Origin: Trichuris trichiura
Taxonomy: Eukaryota; Nematoda; Enoplea; Trichinellida; Trichuridae
DNA: 64,000 bases
Direction of reading: 5' to 3'
Assembly (NCBI GenBank): GCA_037903355.1
Contig: JBAJFE010000014.1
Coordinates: forward strand, 2,542,001 to 2,606,000
The translations under genes and the position numbers were made by a program. Of this stretch, positions 1-10,972 are shown one piece after another; position 1 is the stretch's first letter, and every line of letters starts with the position of its first letter. The notes beneath the pieces were generated by a model that saw nothing but the letters and a program-made list of their open reading frames with translations, made no database searches and was not told the DNA's origin.

Positions 1-115
1 GACTGGTAATCAGTCCCTCACTATCGCACTTTACGGCAACGGCTTTGGCAGAATAAGCGCATGAATTGTGCATGTTTCGAAAAACGGGGTGTCTTTTAAC
101 ACGCTTTGGTTGTTT

Positions 116-222
116 CATAGTTGGTCTTCTGGTTCACGGGTTTGGCCTGTTTGATGTATCTGTAAGTAAACTTCAGAGTGCCCTACCAACGAATGGATGA
201 GCAAATTGTAAGAGAAAATGCT
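116..222 (+). repeat. Diverged relic of the fold-back repeat seen at 673-927
   Basis: Short blocks (catag, ggtcttct, gtatctgtaa, ctaccaacg, atggatgag) occur in the same order as in the left arm and spacer of the 673-927 fold-back. No inverted partner is obvious here. The rest of 1-672 shows no gene I can support. Confidence 0.4.
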
Positions 223-672
223 CTGGGACTCCTTCAGAATGACTATAACACGCGCAAATATTGCAGTTGCTAAGGAAGAAACGGATGCTTTACTGAGTCA
301 GGCAACAAAGTTAAAAAGCGTTTAAATAAGATCACTTATTAGCTGCCTCTTTGGCATGCACATCCAAAGTAAATCTTTAACCGATGTGCTGCTTTCTCCA
401 CGATGACTATCATGTCAAGCTGTAAGAGGGGGTATGAATGTTTCAAGACCATGCAGGATTATGTCCTCCAGTGAAAATGTCAACCGGCATCCGTTCAGTA
501 CGCAAGTACATGTAGTTCTCATATAACGCGAGAGTTTGGTCCATTGAAAATCCTGGAAAATCTCGCGTTCTGTGAAATCGCATTATAGGAGACACGTAAA
601 GCATGGGAAAAGCCTGATTTGGTTCAAAGCGTCAAAAAGATTTTTTACTTGTAAACAACAACAGAGAAAAAC

Positions 673-927
673 CATAGTGTATGGTCTTCTACGGCTTTTC
701 CCGTTTATCTGTGTGCTTGCATCTGTAAATTAGACGAAACAGCTGCTCTACCAACGGATAGATGAGCCGTTATTAAGAAAAATTGTACAGATGTCAATGC
801 ACTCAACGGTTTAATATCAGAGCTTTCGGAACGCTCTAGTTTCGTTGGTAGAGCAGCTGTTTCGTCTAATTTACAGATACAAGCACAACAGATAAACGGG
901 AAAAGCCGTAGAAGACCATACACTATG
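673..927. repeat. Fold-back (long inverted repeat) element
   Basis: About 84-nt arms at 673-756 and 843-927 are reverse complements, differing by one indel and one substitution around an 86-nt spacer. There is no coding capacity; open frames across it are by-products of the palindrome. Related, more decayed sequence occurs at 116-222 and 7069-7275, so this is a dispersed family, probably a non-autonomous DNA element. No target-site duplication was established. Confidence 0.75.
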
Positions 928-1609
928 AAATCCCATCCCGTTACGAAGCACCGTGTGTTCAAGAGAAAAATCGTAAATAAGCTGCGTTGAGAACAGAATT
1001 ACGTTATATCTGAGCTAATTATTCAAAAGTCCGGCACGCGGAGGTATGGATCCTCTTTCACAGAATCATATATAAACGGGGTGGCTTTTACAATAGAGCT
1101 CTTTATAGCGGATAGAGTTCAAAGTGGCTTTCAGGAGCGACATGCATGCATCTTTAGCATATAGAATGAGGTCCTCTCAGTTCTAAAATGAATGGCCTCG
1201 TACCTAAAAAAGAATGGAAATCCATTGGACTCACTTTTTTTAATGTTACTATCTTTAGTTACGGGCGAACTGAGTTAGACATATCAGGTAGCATATCGTC
1301 TCCCTAACAACGCGGCTTCATAGCAGTAAAGTAGAATTCGATGTTCTTTTGCTTTGCACATGCTCTTCCTTCTTACAGCAGTTGCTTTTATGGCTTCAAG
1401 CTAGCTCGAATACTTCTTGCGGCTACGCTGCTGCGTTCTGCATTACAGTGCTGCATTGTGTCACAAGTAACAAAAAGATTTGCCGTAAATCAAAGCCATT
1501 AGCAGGGAAAGCCTTGCGAAGTTACCGTGCAGCATGCAGGCGGGTTAAACAAACTGACGGAACTGGAGTACATAGGTAACACTGATACCTAATTCAGCAA
1601 TGTGTAGTA
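928..1609. other. Intergenic, no feature recognised
   Basis: No open frame with recognisable protein similarity, no splice-consistent coding signal and no clear repeat seen. Confidence 0.5.
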
Positions 1610-1617
1610 GTCTAAGG

Positions 1618-1980
1618 CAATGTTTCTCAAGGTCAGGGCTGTAAGCGCCGCCCTGTGAACGCTTCGGACTGCGTACATCCCCAATTTTGATTAGCTGATT
1701 TCGAGCGCGTTGACTGGCTGGAAGGGAAGAACCAGGGGTTGTATTCGGGTCGAACGTCGGATAGTGTGCTCAGCATTTACGTTCTCACCTCCGAGCCAAC
1801 TACTCCCACCTGTCTTTTCTTCCACCCAATCGGCGTGATGTGAAAACCCCATACTATTGAAATAATTCGATGGCCCAGTTGGGGCACCTGTCGTCCGCAG
1901 TTCAAAAGTACCACCCAAGCGCCCCCTCAGACTTCGAAAACGCCTCCCAGTCGGGCACCCGCTCACCGTAAGAATCGCTG
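1618..1980. mobile_element. Non-autonomous hAT-type MITE, copy 1
   Basis: The 363-bp element is flanked by 8-bp direct repeats, gtctaagg (1610-1617) and atctaagg (1981-1988), one mismatch, with TA in the centre. Its ends are imperfect terminal inverted repeats: caatgtttctcaaggtcagg on the left, and the complement of cagcgattcttacggt on the right. The same ends and internal blocks, inverted, occur at 22071-22517. An 8-bp duplication with the nnnTAnnn pattern is typical of Buster-type hAT transposons. There is no transposase, so it must have moved with an element elsewhere. Confidence 0.75.
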
Positions 1981-1988
1981 ATCTAAGG

Positions 1989-3605
1989 TATTCCAAGAAA
2001 GTCTAACGCACAGTGTTGAGTGAGTAATCACAAAGCGTTTTCCTCAGCTTCAATTTAGCTTTTCGCTTTTGAAGTAGGAGAAAATTCACAACTTAAACCT
2101 AGTTTCTAAAATTTCGGGGACATGCAATGCTGTAAGAGAGATTAACGTAACAATTAATACTATAAACACAAACAAACCATCTACCACTCAACTTGCCTCC
2201 TCTTCACTGTCTGAAGTTCTTACTCAGGTTCTTTCTGACCTAATCAAAAAATATGCTTCTTATAAAATGCCGCTGCTTTTACTCAGCATTGCCTTTTATG
2301 GTTGCGCTGATGATGGGCCCAAGTGAATCCGAAAACTTTGCATGGCATTTCATTTTTGTGAAACAAACTATCTGTGCAGCTGCATGGGATATTTTTGTTA
2401 TTAAGATATCGTTTGTGTTGATCATGTCTGGGAGTAATTAGCTTGAGAGTAATGGATTCCAACTTAAACTCCTTAATGAAGAAAAGTAATACGTTACCTG
2501 CCCAGCAAAATGGAGAATGAAATGAGCTTTATTCTCTTCATCGTTTTTTTAACCGCTGTAAAGTAAATTTTATTATCCCAGACTTTCAAGACTAATGTCC
2601 AATCGTTAGCAGAGAGCGGAAAAGCTTGCAAGAGAGGGTGAGAAAACTTAAGCAGTCATTAAAATGGACTAAAGCACGAATGGTGGAATTTTATGGGTCA
2701 TTAGTCATTCTCAGTGGGGGGTTCTCTACTGAAACTTGTTTTAAGAATGCGCGCTATCTGTTTTACGTTTAAATTTTGTGTCTATTGTTTCTTGCTACTG
2801 TCGATTTCTTCTAAAGTTTATTGGCAGTTTTTTTTTAGAAATTAGCACTATCGCTGTTTATCCTATACTGTCCTTTTGTAGTGCAGAGATAGCAAACAAT
2901 GGATTAGTTACCACCTGAGCTTTTGTGACTCATACGAAGCCCAAGAACGAGTCAGCGAGAAGAAGGTAGGCGACTTGCAGTTTAGTAAACTAATCTCAAT
3001 ACTCTGCACTCCCTTTTGGTAAGTCAGCGGCAAGGAACCACCGCTTTGATATTTTTAAAGAACACACACCAATGTAGAGAAACGCAAGTCTTGGCTGACA
3101 GCGACGAAATGAACAAATGGACGAAATGAACTTTCATGATTGAAAATGCTTTTCCAAAATTTCCGCACGCTCGACAGGAGAAGGTAGGAAAGGAGTTATG
3201 CCTTTCGAACGGCGTTCTTTTATAACCTGATCCTGAAGCACAGCAAAATATGCCACAGTGACACTAAGAATACTTTTACGATATACCCAGAAGGATCGAC
3301 ACAAGTTATAGTTTTGGAATTCCAACTGACACTGCTCTCTGCTACCACCAGTTCTGATCAGACATTTAGATGATATTTCAGCCTCCTGCAATATTCAACA
3401 GTGGGAAGAAAATCACAGGGTGAGGGGTTCAAACTTTTCCGCAAGGATTGTCAGGCGTCTCTCTTCGTCGACCTTTTCGATTTGCTGGTTCATTACGCCT
3501 TTCAATATCCATTCTTATATCTGCCTAAAGAAAAGCTAATCACAGCGAGATTAAAAGATAGGCAGAAAAGGATTTACTATGTACTTAAACAGTATACTGT
3601 CTTTT
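1989..3605. other. Intergenic, no feature recognised
   Basis: Low-complexity AT-rich DNA with only short open frames (up to about 85 codons) that resemble nothing I know. No convincing repeat. Confidence 0.5.
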
Positions 3606-3745
3606 AAATTTCGAAGTTACAACACCTACATTTTCCAAGCACGTGACGCAGGTCTTGTCCTCCTATGGAACTGAAGTAACTATGAACATAGGAGGGCTCG
3701 AGTGTGTCCCGTTGAAAATTCAAGAAGCTTTTAATGGAGATCTGT

Positions 3746-3779
3746 AGCTTTTGAATCGCGCGTAACCCATCCTCAACAG
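3746..3779 (-). ncRNA. Degenerate hammerhead-ribozyme-like motif (PLE tail)
   Basis: Read on the minus strand, the order is TTGAGGA, a weak stem around gggtt...attc, then CAAAA, matching by position the CTGANGA-stem-GAAA core at 6428 and 23587. Both core blocks carry substitutions, so it is probably inactive. It is called from alignment to the other copies, not by itself. Confidence 0.4.
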
Positions 3780-4012
3780 TACTAAGATTAATGTAAATAG
3801 CAAGCGCGGCATTGCCATTCAATCGGTTTAACGATCTAAAATGGGTGTCTTGAAGTCTTGTCCTTGAGGCTTCTCCGTCTTTCAGCCAACTGCGTTCCTT
3901 GTTGTGTGCATGTTGCACCATCCTGCTATATACACATTATTCTATTTTTTGTACTTTACTCCACTGTTCATTTCACATTTATTGTATTCATTTCCCATTT
4001 TTATTTCATATA

Positions 4013-5171
4013 CAGTCAGCCTTCGTTTTCCGCGTATTCTACACAAGCCGGTTTGTCCAGCGTGAAATAGCGACCTCATCTTTTACACGCTAGTATACGA
4101 GATAAAGCCTAGCGCAGTTAGTGCTTGCTGGAAGCGTTTGCGGGGAGACGCAGTCAGTGAATGTGAAGACTTAGGCGCCATCGATGAGGACGTCATGGAC
4201 ATAGTGAATACTGCCAAGGAATTGGTAAGAGGGTTTCTCCAACATGACAGAAGATGATATCAGGAAGCACATAGAAGATTATGGAGAACCGTTCACCAAC
4301 GAGGAAATCGAAGAACTGATTCAGTCACCTACGGCAGCGACGACGACGTTGTGGAAGATACAGGAGCTCAAACACCCTCGGATTGGTCGCTGCAAAAGCT
4401 TGGCAGTATTTTCCGGCAAGCGCAGGTTCTAAAGGATATGATTGCTGGCTACGATCCACCCATAAAACGTGGCATCACGGTTACACGAGGCATAACGGCT
4501 TCGTTGAAGCAGCTACAAGATTTATTTGATAAAGCGAAGAAAAGGGAGAGACAGCTACCTATAACAACGTTTTCAAATAAAGCTCTAGCAGCTGCGGAGC
4601 CTAACATTCTAAGGCGACAAGTTTCGTTACTAACAAGTTCAGGAAACCGTAGGACTGGCCGTTCTCCAGAGGATTTGCTCCTACCTACAGAAAGTGGGTA
4701 AATTGATTCATGATGCCCCAAGCGTTTCTGCTGTTGATGGTTTGTTCTATGCGGATGTGTTCTAAGTGATGTTCAGTATTTCTGCTTAAGTGCGCTTGTG
4801 CATTTTATATTTCCCCTGCTCTGTACCCATTCCGCGCACTAGTACATCGCTTAGCTCATTAAAGCAAGGCGTTTAAAGAAACAACATCTTAATTTCATTC
4901 TTTCTTGTATCTAACGGTCTGGACTATGATGGCTAACCGCATTGGACAAGCGCAGTCTCATTGATACCTTCATCTCGTAGCTAGATTCAGTAGTACCAAG
5001 CTTCAAAGGATCACTAGGTACCATAACCCTTCCGGAAGGAATTCAAGGGGACAGGACGAAATAGGCGGCTAGAATATAAGCTATTTGGCTTTTTTCACAG
5101 AGTATCCTATATAACGCAGTGTACCGCTCAAAATCTGGGACGAACTAACTACGGATAACGAGGGCTGACTG
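4013..5171 (+). mobile_element. pogo/Tigger-like DNA transposon, internally deleted
   Basis: The 1159-bp element begins cagtcagcc and ends ggctgactg, and is flanked by TA on each side (4011-4012, 5172-5173), the usual target of Tc1/mariner/pogo elements. Inside is the C-terminal part of a Tigger-type transposase (4092-4590). A full element would be about twice this size, so the 5' coding half is missing. It sits inside a PLE tail, so it inserted after that PLE copy. TIR similarity extends about 20 bp (cagtcagccttcgttttccg against the complement of the right end). Confidence 0.8.
4092..4590 (+). pseudogene. Tigger-type transposase, C-terminal fragment
   Basis: Translation shows the acidic C-terminal region of Tigger/CENP-B-like transposases: a tryptophan-rich KPSAVSACWKRL-like start, then EDDIRKHIEDYGEPFTNEE, then QAQVLKDMIAGYDP and KKRERQLPITTF close to the end. 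The reading frame shifts once near 4330 (between ELIQSP and the following acidic stretch). The DNA-binding HTH and the DDE catalytic domain are absent. It cannot encode a working transposase. Confidence 0.75.
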
Positions 5172-5295
5172 TATGTTAATTCGTTGCACGTTTATTCTAC
5201 CTTTTCCCATGTAAATTTATCCATTTTTTGATATTTCGATATATGATACTCAGTTTTTTACTTGTTCCCTGTGCTCGTGTATCCAGTCAATTTAA

Positions 5296-5562
5296 TCAGC
5301 AGCAATTGGAAATGATAATGGTCGTCCATAGTTCACTTATCTCCGTTTCTTGGTCGCGCTTGTACGTTTCGTTGTGTCTAATGTACAGGGCTTCTTTAAT
5401 GCGTCTTAAGCGTGAATTACTTTCACGGAATAAAACTTTTGGTTGCAGAGGCTGGTCACATTGTGCTGCGTGTTCCGCCACAGCGGAGGCTTGTATAGCT
5501 TTTTCCATGGTAGCTCTTGGATCCAGCATCTGTCTTCCGTGTTGTGCAATTGGAGTACCACC
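5296..5562 (-). pseudogene. PLE ORF, C-terminal end after the GIY-YIG domain
   Basis: Minus-strand translation includes ATMEKAIQASAVAEHA, PKVLFRESNSRLRRIKEALY and ETEISELWTTIIISNCC, ending at a stop at 5296. The plus-strand copy at 22660-23095 has the same blocks directly after a GIY-YIG nuclease domain, which identifies this as the PLE C-terminus. The GIY-YIG core and reverse transcriptase are not present here; the copy begins at the inverted-repeat junction. Confidence 0.7.
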
Positions 5563-5835
5563 ACTGGAGTAAAAAAAGCCATTCTTAACAATAGTGGTAC
5601 TCCAATTGCACAACGCGGGAAACTAATGTTGGATTTATGAGCTACCATGGAAAAGCTATACAAGCTTCCGCTGTGGCGGAATCCACAACAAAATGTGACC
5701 AACCTCTTTAACCAAAAGTTTTATGCTATGAAAGTAACTGTTTTTTCTTTTATTACAGATTTTCCGTTACGGCACCAGAAATGTTCCTGCGGAACCTACG
5801 GCCGCAGCTTTGGGCCGTCTTCAGCACAAACTACA

Positions 5836-6083
5836 AAAATCACAATTGCAATATACATATATACAGTAGAACCTCCGAAGTTGACCACCTATCTATGTCG
5901 ACCACCTCCCTAAGTTGACCGAATTTTGACCACTTGGTTGGTCCGCACGTTAATAATATAATATACCCACAGCCTCTTATGTTGACCCCCTCCTATGTTG
6001 ACCAGTTTTTCCCTGTCCCTTGGGTGGTCAACTTATGGAGGTTCTACTGTATATATATATATATATTGCAATTGTGATTTTAT
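5836..6083. repeat. AT-rich palindrome surrounding the pogo-type MITE
   Basis: Outer arms aaaatcacaattgcaatata (from about 5837) and its complement (ending about 6083) flank the MITE at 5864-6049, joined by (TA)n. This may be an older palindromic MITE into whose TA-rich centre the younger one inserted. Confidence 0.55.
5864..6049. mobile_element. pogo/Tigger-type MITE, 186 bp
   Basis: Starts cagtagaacctccgaagttg and ends with the near-perfect complement (...acttatggaggttctactg), flanked by TA dinucleotides. CAGTAGAACCTC-type ends with TA duplication are typical of pogo-derived MITEs. Internal copies of the gttgacca motif occur several times. No coding capacity. Confidence 0.85.
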
Positions 6084-6427
6084 ATATATAAGACAAGAGA
6101 ACAACATGCATAGAATATCATATATGGAAATATAAGAGAAAAATGGATGAATTTGCATGGAACAAGGTAGAATAAACAGGAAATGAATTAGCATATATGG
6201 AACAGAAAATGGGACATGGATAGAATAAATGTGAAATGAACAATGAAGTTAAATATAAAAAATATAATATGTACATAGTAAAATTGTACGACACGAACAC
6301 AACACGGAACGCAGTCGGCTGAAAGACAAAGAAACTTCAAAGACAAGACTTCAAGACACTCGTTTTAAACCGTTAATCCGACTGAATGGCGATATCGCAC
6401 TTGCTACTTACATTAATTTTAGTACTG

Positions 6428-6455
6428 CTGAGGACAGGTCACGCGCGGCTCGAAA
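6428..6455 (+). ncRNA. Hammerhead-ribozyme-like motif (PLE tail), partly decayed
   Basis: CTGAGGA (6428-6434) is followed by a weak stem (aggtc...ggctc) and GAAA at 6452-6455. The CTGANGA and GAAA blocks match the hammerhead catalytic core; stem II has mismatches. The nearby downstream block ttttcaacgggata is shared with the 23587 copy and, inverted, with 3746. Confidence 0.45.
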
Positions 6456-6720
6456 ACTACCGACCTCCATTAAAAGCTTTTGTATTTTCAACGGGATACA
6501 CTCCGCACGAAGAAACAATTCAAACATGAAAACATATGGTCCCATACCAAACAGCTATATTTTTACGAGAGCTCCTCATAAAATAGTCCTTCTACTTAGG
6601 ACAAATCGTGTTAAACGCTCTAACATAACATACGAAACTTGGAAAGGACTGCGTCAAGTCAAATACATATTTGGACTAAAACGACCAATAAGGTCGCTGC
6701 TTCCAAAAATTTCATGAAGA

Positions 6721-9504
6721 GTCTTTAAGCTGGCATTGACGATGTATGATTACTGCTTGTTGCAATAAGGATCTTAATCTTAAATTTGGCCAAGGAAACA
6801 ACAAACATGCTGAACCTGCATTGCACCAAGCCAGGGAAAAAAGTGAATAGGATTTTTGCAGACGTACTACCACGGTCCTCATTCAGCACACCACTTTTGA
6901 TTCTAGGTTCTTCAATCCATAAACCCTACGACTGCCCTCTTACATAGGCACTTTCAGATTTTCCAAGCTCTCAGAAGGAAGACATAACCCACTTGGACAG
7001 TAACTAGTCTATAGAATTATCACAGACTTTGGGAATACCAGATGTCTTTTAACGGGTTATGGAATTTTCATGTTGATCTTCTGTCACGACGTTTCCTGTC
7101 GCAGTAGATATTTGTAACTAAAATTCTTCTGTCTAACCTTCATAAGGTTTAAGCGCTTTAATAAACTAATACCTCCCTAACATCGCTTACGACGGACAAA
7201 GAACTATTTGAAATGTAGAGTGCAATTATTCAGCATTTTCTCTAACAATTTACTTATCCATTCGCAGGTAGGACACAAGTTTAACTACGGACATCTACCA
7301 CAATGGAAAAACCGTACCTGAATATCAGCATGAAGAAGATTTTGGGAGATATTGCTCCAGAAATACGGTATTCAAATGAACGAAAAACAAACTTAAAATG
7401 CAAAAAACCCATTAAACTTAAAAATTATGAAGTTCGATGAAAGCTGATCGATTCGGGTCTACACGATTCCTTTTGTTAATATTACTTCTGCTGGAAGTAT
7501 GCCGTAATGGTTAGAGGCTTCGGGAACGTCTTTCTTTGTCTGGATCGGCTGTATCTCATAGCAACATATAAAACGAATTCCTTATTTACTGTTCAGCTGC
7601 ACAACGCACAGGTCATAAACTGTAAGAGGGCTTCCGAAAAAAGTAAGAAAAACGTCTATTTTCCAACCTTGTAGAAATTGAGGCACTAAAGAGAAAAGGC
7701 CGGATGTTAGGCAGCCTGCATCGATAGTTTTCACTGATAGCATTCACTTTAAACATTTTATGGCCGCATGTTCCCGCTTGCTTACTAGCGAAGTCAGTAC
7801 GATAAATGCCAACAAATTTGAGCAAAAAATGGTTTTGCAACAATTGCTCTGCTTCTAAATGGATGATTATAACGTTAGCTTTACCTTGTCGTGCGGATTA
7901 ATAAATGCGAAAAGATATTCCGTCCTTAGTAACACACACAAAATAGGACAGTATACTGATAGACAAGTTAACGAGAGAAAGAAAGTTTTCCGTCTAGTCG
8001 AGAAAGGAATGACATCAAAACTTTACTTAAACGGAATTTCAAAGTAGGATAGTTTTCTGAACACTTAAATAACCTTGCAAGTAAGTTAAATATCTGTAGA
8101 AATTCTTGCATGCAACCAGCCATGGAAAAGTAATTTTTTCCAGCGCTGCAACGAACCAATCTTAACTTTCTTTGCTCTGCCTGCAGTATAAATGGGAATA
8201 AATCTACTGTCGGTTGCATCAACACAAAACGAAACATGTTCGCTTTACCAAATGTTGGAATTCTAAATGCAGGTACATCTGCGACAGAAGGACTGGAGCG
8301 GTCGGTTGTATGTTCGAACACGGTGGGGAAATGCACTTCATCGTATGATTTTTTCGACACTGCTGTTGTGAAATTACTTCCCTATGTAATCGAGTCAATA
8401 AGCTTTATTCGCCACCATGCATGAGCAAGGAAGGAAATAGGGAATGAAGAAGTGCCATCGAGGTTGTAAGGAACTCACTACATCTTGTCAGCAAAAACTC
8501 GCTTCGTAAACTACTAAACGAACAACAAGACTAGTATGGAATTATAGCAGAAGTTTTCGGGCAGGATAGTCTCAGCTGTTTCTTCTCTTCGGCTTTAAAT
8601 CTGCTTGTCCAAACCATATCAAGATACTCGGTGTTCTGTAATGCATCGTGCCTCTGTTTACAGGTACATAAGATTTTATATTTTGTTATGGGGTAATAGT
8701 TTGTTTATTGGATAATTGTCTATTAAAGGACGTAGTCCAAGGGAGTCATTGTCACAAAAACTGTCGACACAAACGATTAAGCAACAAGCAGGCTTCTACA
8801 TTGTAACGAAACACGGAAAAAAGTATTGTTGCGACTGGCTGTTACGTGTTCAACGATTATTTGAAGGGAGAATTAGTTGTAGTTCTCTGTCTGCAAGAAA
8901 ATAAGTTGGAGTAATCTTGGCCCAAAAATTTTCAGTGGGAGATGATTTTCTTACTCAGTTGAGTCCCTTTGTATATAGGCGTTCTGATAGCCGAGGAGCT
9001 GATATACCAAAAAAAGGTTTTTGGCGGTAAAATTCAGAAATTCATTAATTTTCTACTAATGTCCCATCTTCATCTTTATTTGAAAGCATCAATCTCGATG
9101 TACACAGACAAGTGAACTGTCCGAGAATATCAATGCTAGCAGGCTTGAAATAATTGTTTTTAGGATACGGTACTAATGAGTAGTTAGGACGGAAACGGTT
9201 TGATCTATCTAAATCATCTTTGTTCATTCCGCTCTTACAAACACATAGTTAACTTACTTGTAGGATAAGATGGTCTACTGAGACTATTTAGTAACTGTTG
9301 ATTTTTGCGTGTGCCCGAAATACGAAGGTTATTGGCCTTCGAGGCAAATGTTTACCAGAATTTTGCGATGCTAAGCGTTTATCTAATTGTCACGTTTTGT
9401 ATGCAGATTCAGTGGACTCTTGCTAATGGGTCTTCACCTTTGCCTGCTGCATATACTCGAAAGAGCTTCGTTTTGAGGGGTGTTCCGAGCACCTGTGGTT
9501 CCAC
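6721..9504. other. Intergenic region upstream of gene A
   Basis: Apart from a decayed fold-back at 7069-7275 I see nothing. A 130-codon minus-strand frame at 7968-8360 shows no recognisable domain and no codon or splice support, so I do not call it. Confidence 0.5.
7069..7275. repeat. Decayed fold-back repeat related to 673-927
   Basis: Left part (from 7069) shares gttgatcttctg and gtagatatttgtaac with the 673 family. The right part (about 7230-7275), read inverted, matches the 190-225 region (cgaatggataagtaaattgt, then agagaaaatgct). Arms are much more diverged than at 673-927. Confidence 0.4.
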
Positions 9505-10972
9505 ATGACAGAAATCGAGATTCCCCTGATTTTTAGAATTCTGTTTTTACATCCAGTCTGTTTCTCTGTCTACATTTTCAGGGTAAGTTCTTTGGAGTGA
9601 TTTGGAGCCGCGTACCTTTGCATTCTAGCTAATGTTACAACCACAACTCGTACTTTTGCATCACTTGCCCGAGGCACCAGTTGGCCAACAGTTCGCGAAA
9701 CGTTCTCTTCCACCAAGTTCGATTTGGTGCAATGCCGTTGGGAAACCTCACATATGTTATCATTTGCCGGGCAATGAGTCCATCGAAGGCTCTTCTTTCG
9801 GCGTCAATGTGTTAGATTATTTGAAAACATTAGGACTGTTAGATCAAAAAGATCGCTATATTGTGCCTTCTTCATTTCTTCGTGACCATTCGCCTGTTTT
9901 TCTTACGGCGGCAAATAATGTTTATTACAGGCCATCGCTGATGGCAATTCGTTCTTTGCAAGAACATTTTCCATTTCAAAAAATAGTATTTTACGACCTT
10001 GGGTTGACTGAGGTGCAAGCCAATCATATAGACAGATTGTGTAACGTGGAACGTATCGTCTTCCCATTTTGGAAATACCCCAATTACGTGCGTAATTTGA
10101 AAGAGTATCGTTGGAAGCCAATAATAATCGCAGTAAGTTTTTATTTTTTCCCTCGGAAGTTTTTCACTCTCTATCTCCACACTTACTTTCATACTGTAGC
10201 CTTCCTGTCAGACGTACCAAAACTGAAAATTTCCCAACGAGTCTTTCGTTCTAGAAAACATTAATTAATCATGGGGCGTTGTGGTACCTGGATTCAAGCG
10301 TTTCTTTTCTCACACGAAACTTATCATTTGTCTATCATCTCCTGCATCCAGGAAGCAGACAGGTTAATATAAGAATATTATTTGCGCTTAAGCTGCTTTC
10401 AGCTTTATCTTACTTTTAGAATAACAAAGCCGGGCCGAAGTTCAGCATTGTTCTTCACGCTTCCACGGGTCATGGAATATACAGCGCGACCAGTCCTGGT
10501 ATGTCACTGATATACTCTCCTACTTGAATGAACCAACATACAACACTCTTCCAGAAGTTTACAAATATATTCCAACTGATTTCAATAGAGTGAAAAGTAC
10601 GAGCGCTATGATGTACCAAGCTGGACTCGTGCTGGCATTCAGAACGAAGCAAGCGTTAGAGGATATTATACTTTGGTAAATTATTTTTCGATTTCATTAT
10701 TTCTGAAGGTTACTATGGAAATTTTCAGGTACGTAGCTTGCGCCTTGAAAAAAGACTGTATGGGTCCGGAAGATGCTAGCAGCTTTTGTCGGTTCAAGGA
10801 TAGAGAACACTTGGCTTACGCTGGTTGTCATCGTTACGATCAGTCAGTTCTTAACCTGCTGCTTGCGAACAGACTGAATTACGAACAAGAGCAATGGTCA
10901 AGCGGTTTTAATTCTTTCTACCGTATAGAACGTCATCAAGTGAATGACACTCACCCACCGTTTGAATGTTAA
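9505..10972 (+). CDS. DUF1647-type membrane protein, paralogue A (six exons)
   Basis: Exons 9505-9582, 9629-10132, 10255-10362, 10420-10498, 10555-10675 and 10729-10972 give 377 codons plus a stop, with consistent splice phases. Exon 1 encodes a short hydrophobic N-terminus (IPLIFRILFLHPVCFSVYIF), a likely signal anchor, implying a type II (Golgi-like) topology. Conserved blocks are VFLTAANNVYYRPSLMAIRS, KIVFYDLGLT, YRWKPIIIA, LWYLDSS (Asp about residue 207), HASTGHGIYSATSP, and near the end AGCHRYDQSVLNLLLAN. These match the nematode DUF1647 family, whose biochemical role I do not know. The WYLDSS block and N-terminal anchor suggest a glycosyltransferase-like enzyme, but that is inference. 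Of the three paralogues A is the most diverged. Start chosen as the only ATG giving an anchor exon in phase. Confidence 0.85.

Larger units (their letters stand above)
3606..5562 (-). mobile_element. Penelope-like element 3' fragment, minus copy (interrupted)
   Basis: On the minus strand this carries the end of a PLE reverse transcriptase/GIY-YIG ORF (5562-5296), then an AT-rich tail and a degenerate hammerhead-like motif (3779-3746). The tail is split by a DNA transposon at 4013-5171. Removing that insert rejoins a tail that aligns closely with the plus-strand copy at 6090-6530. The fragment stands head to head with the plus copy across about 25 bp at 5563-5587. Confidence 0.7.
5588..6720 (+). 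mobile_element. Penelope-like element 3' fragment, plus copy (interrupted)
   Basis: The first 150 bp (5588-5737) are the inverted counterpart of 5414-5562. From about 6090 the sequence follows the PLE tail already seen on the minus strand at 4010-3606, including the hammerhead-like motif at 6428. The middle (about 5740-6090) holds a palindromic AT-rich sequence with a pogo-type MITE in it. Coding frames are broken. Confidence 0.65.

Noticed and set aside
7968..8360. 130-codon minus-strand open frame
   Set aside because: No recognisable motif, no repeat homology and unremarkable composition; length is within chance for this AT content.
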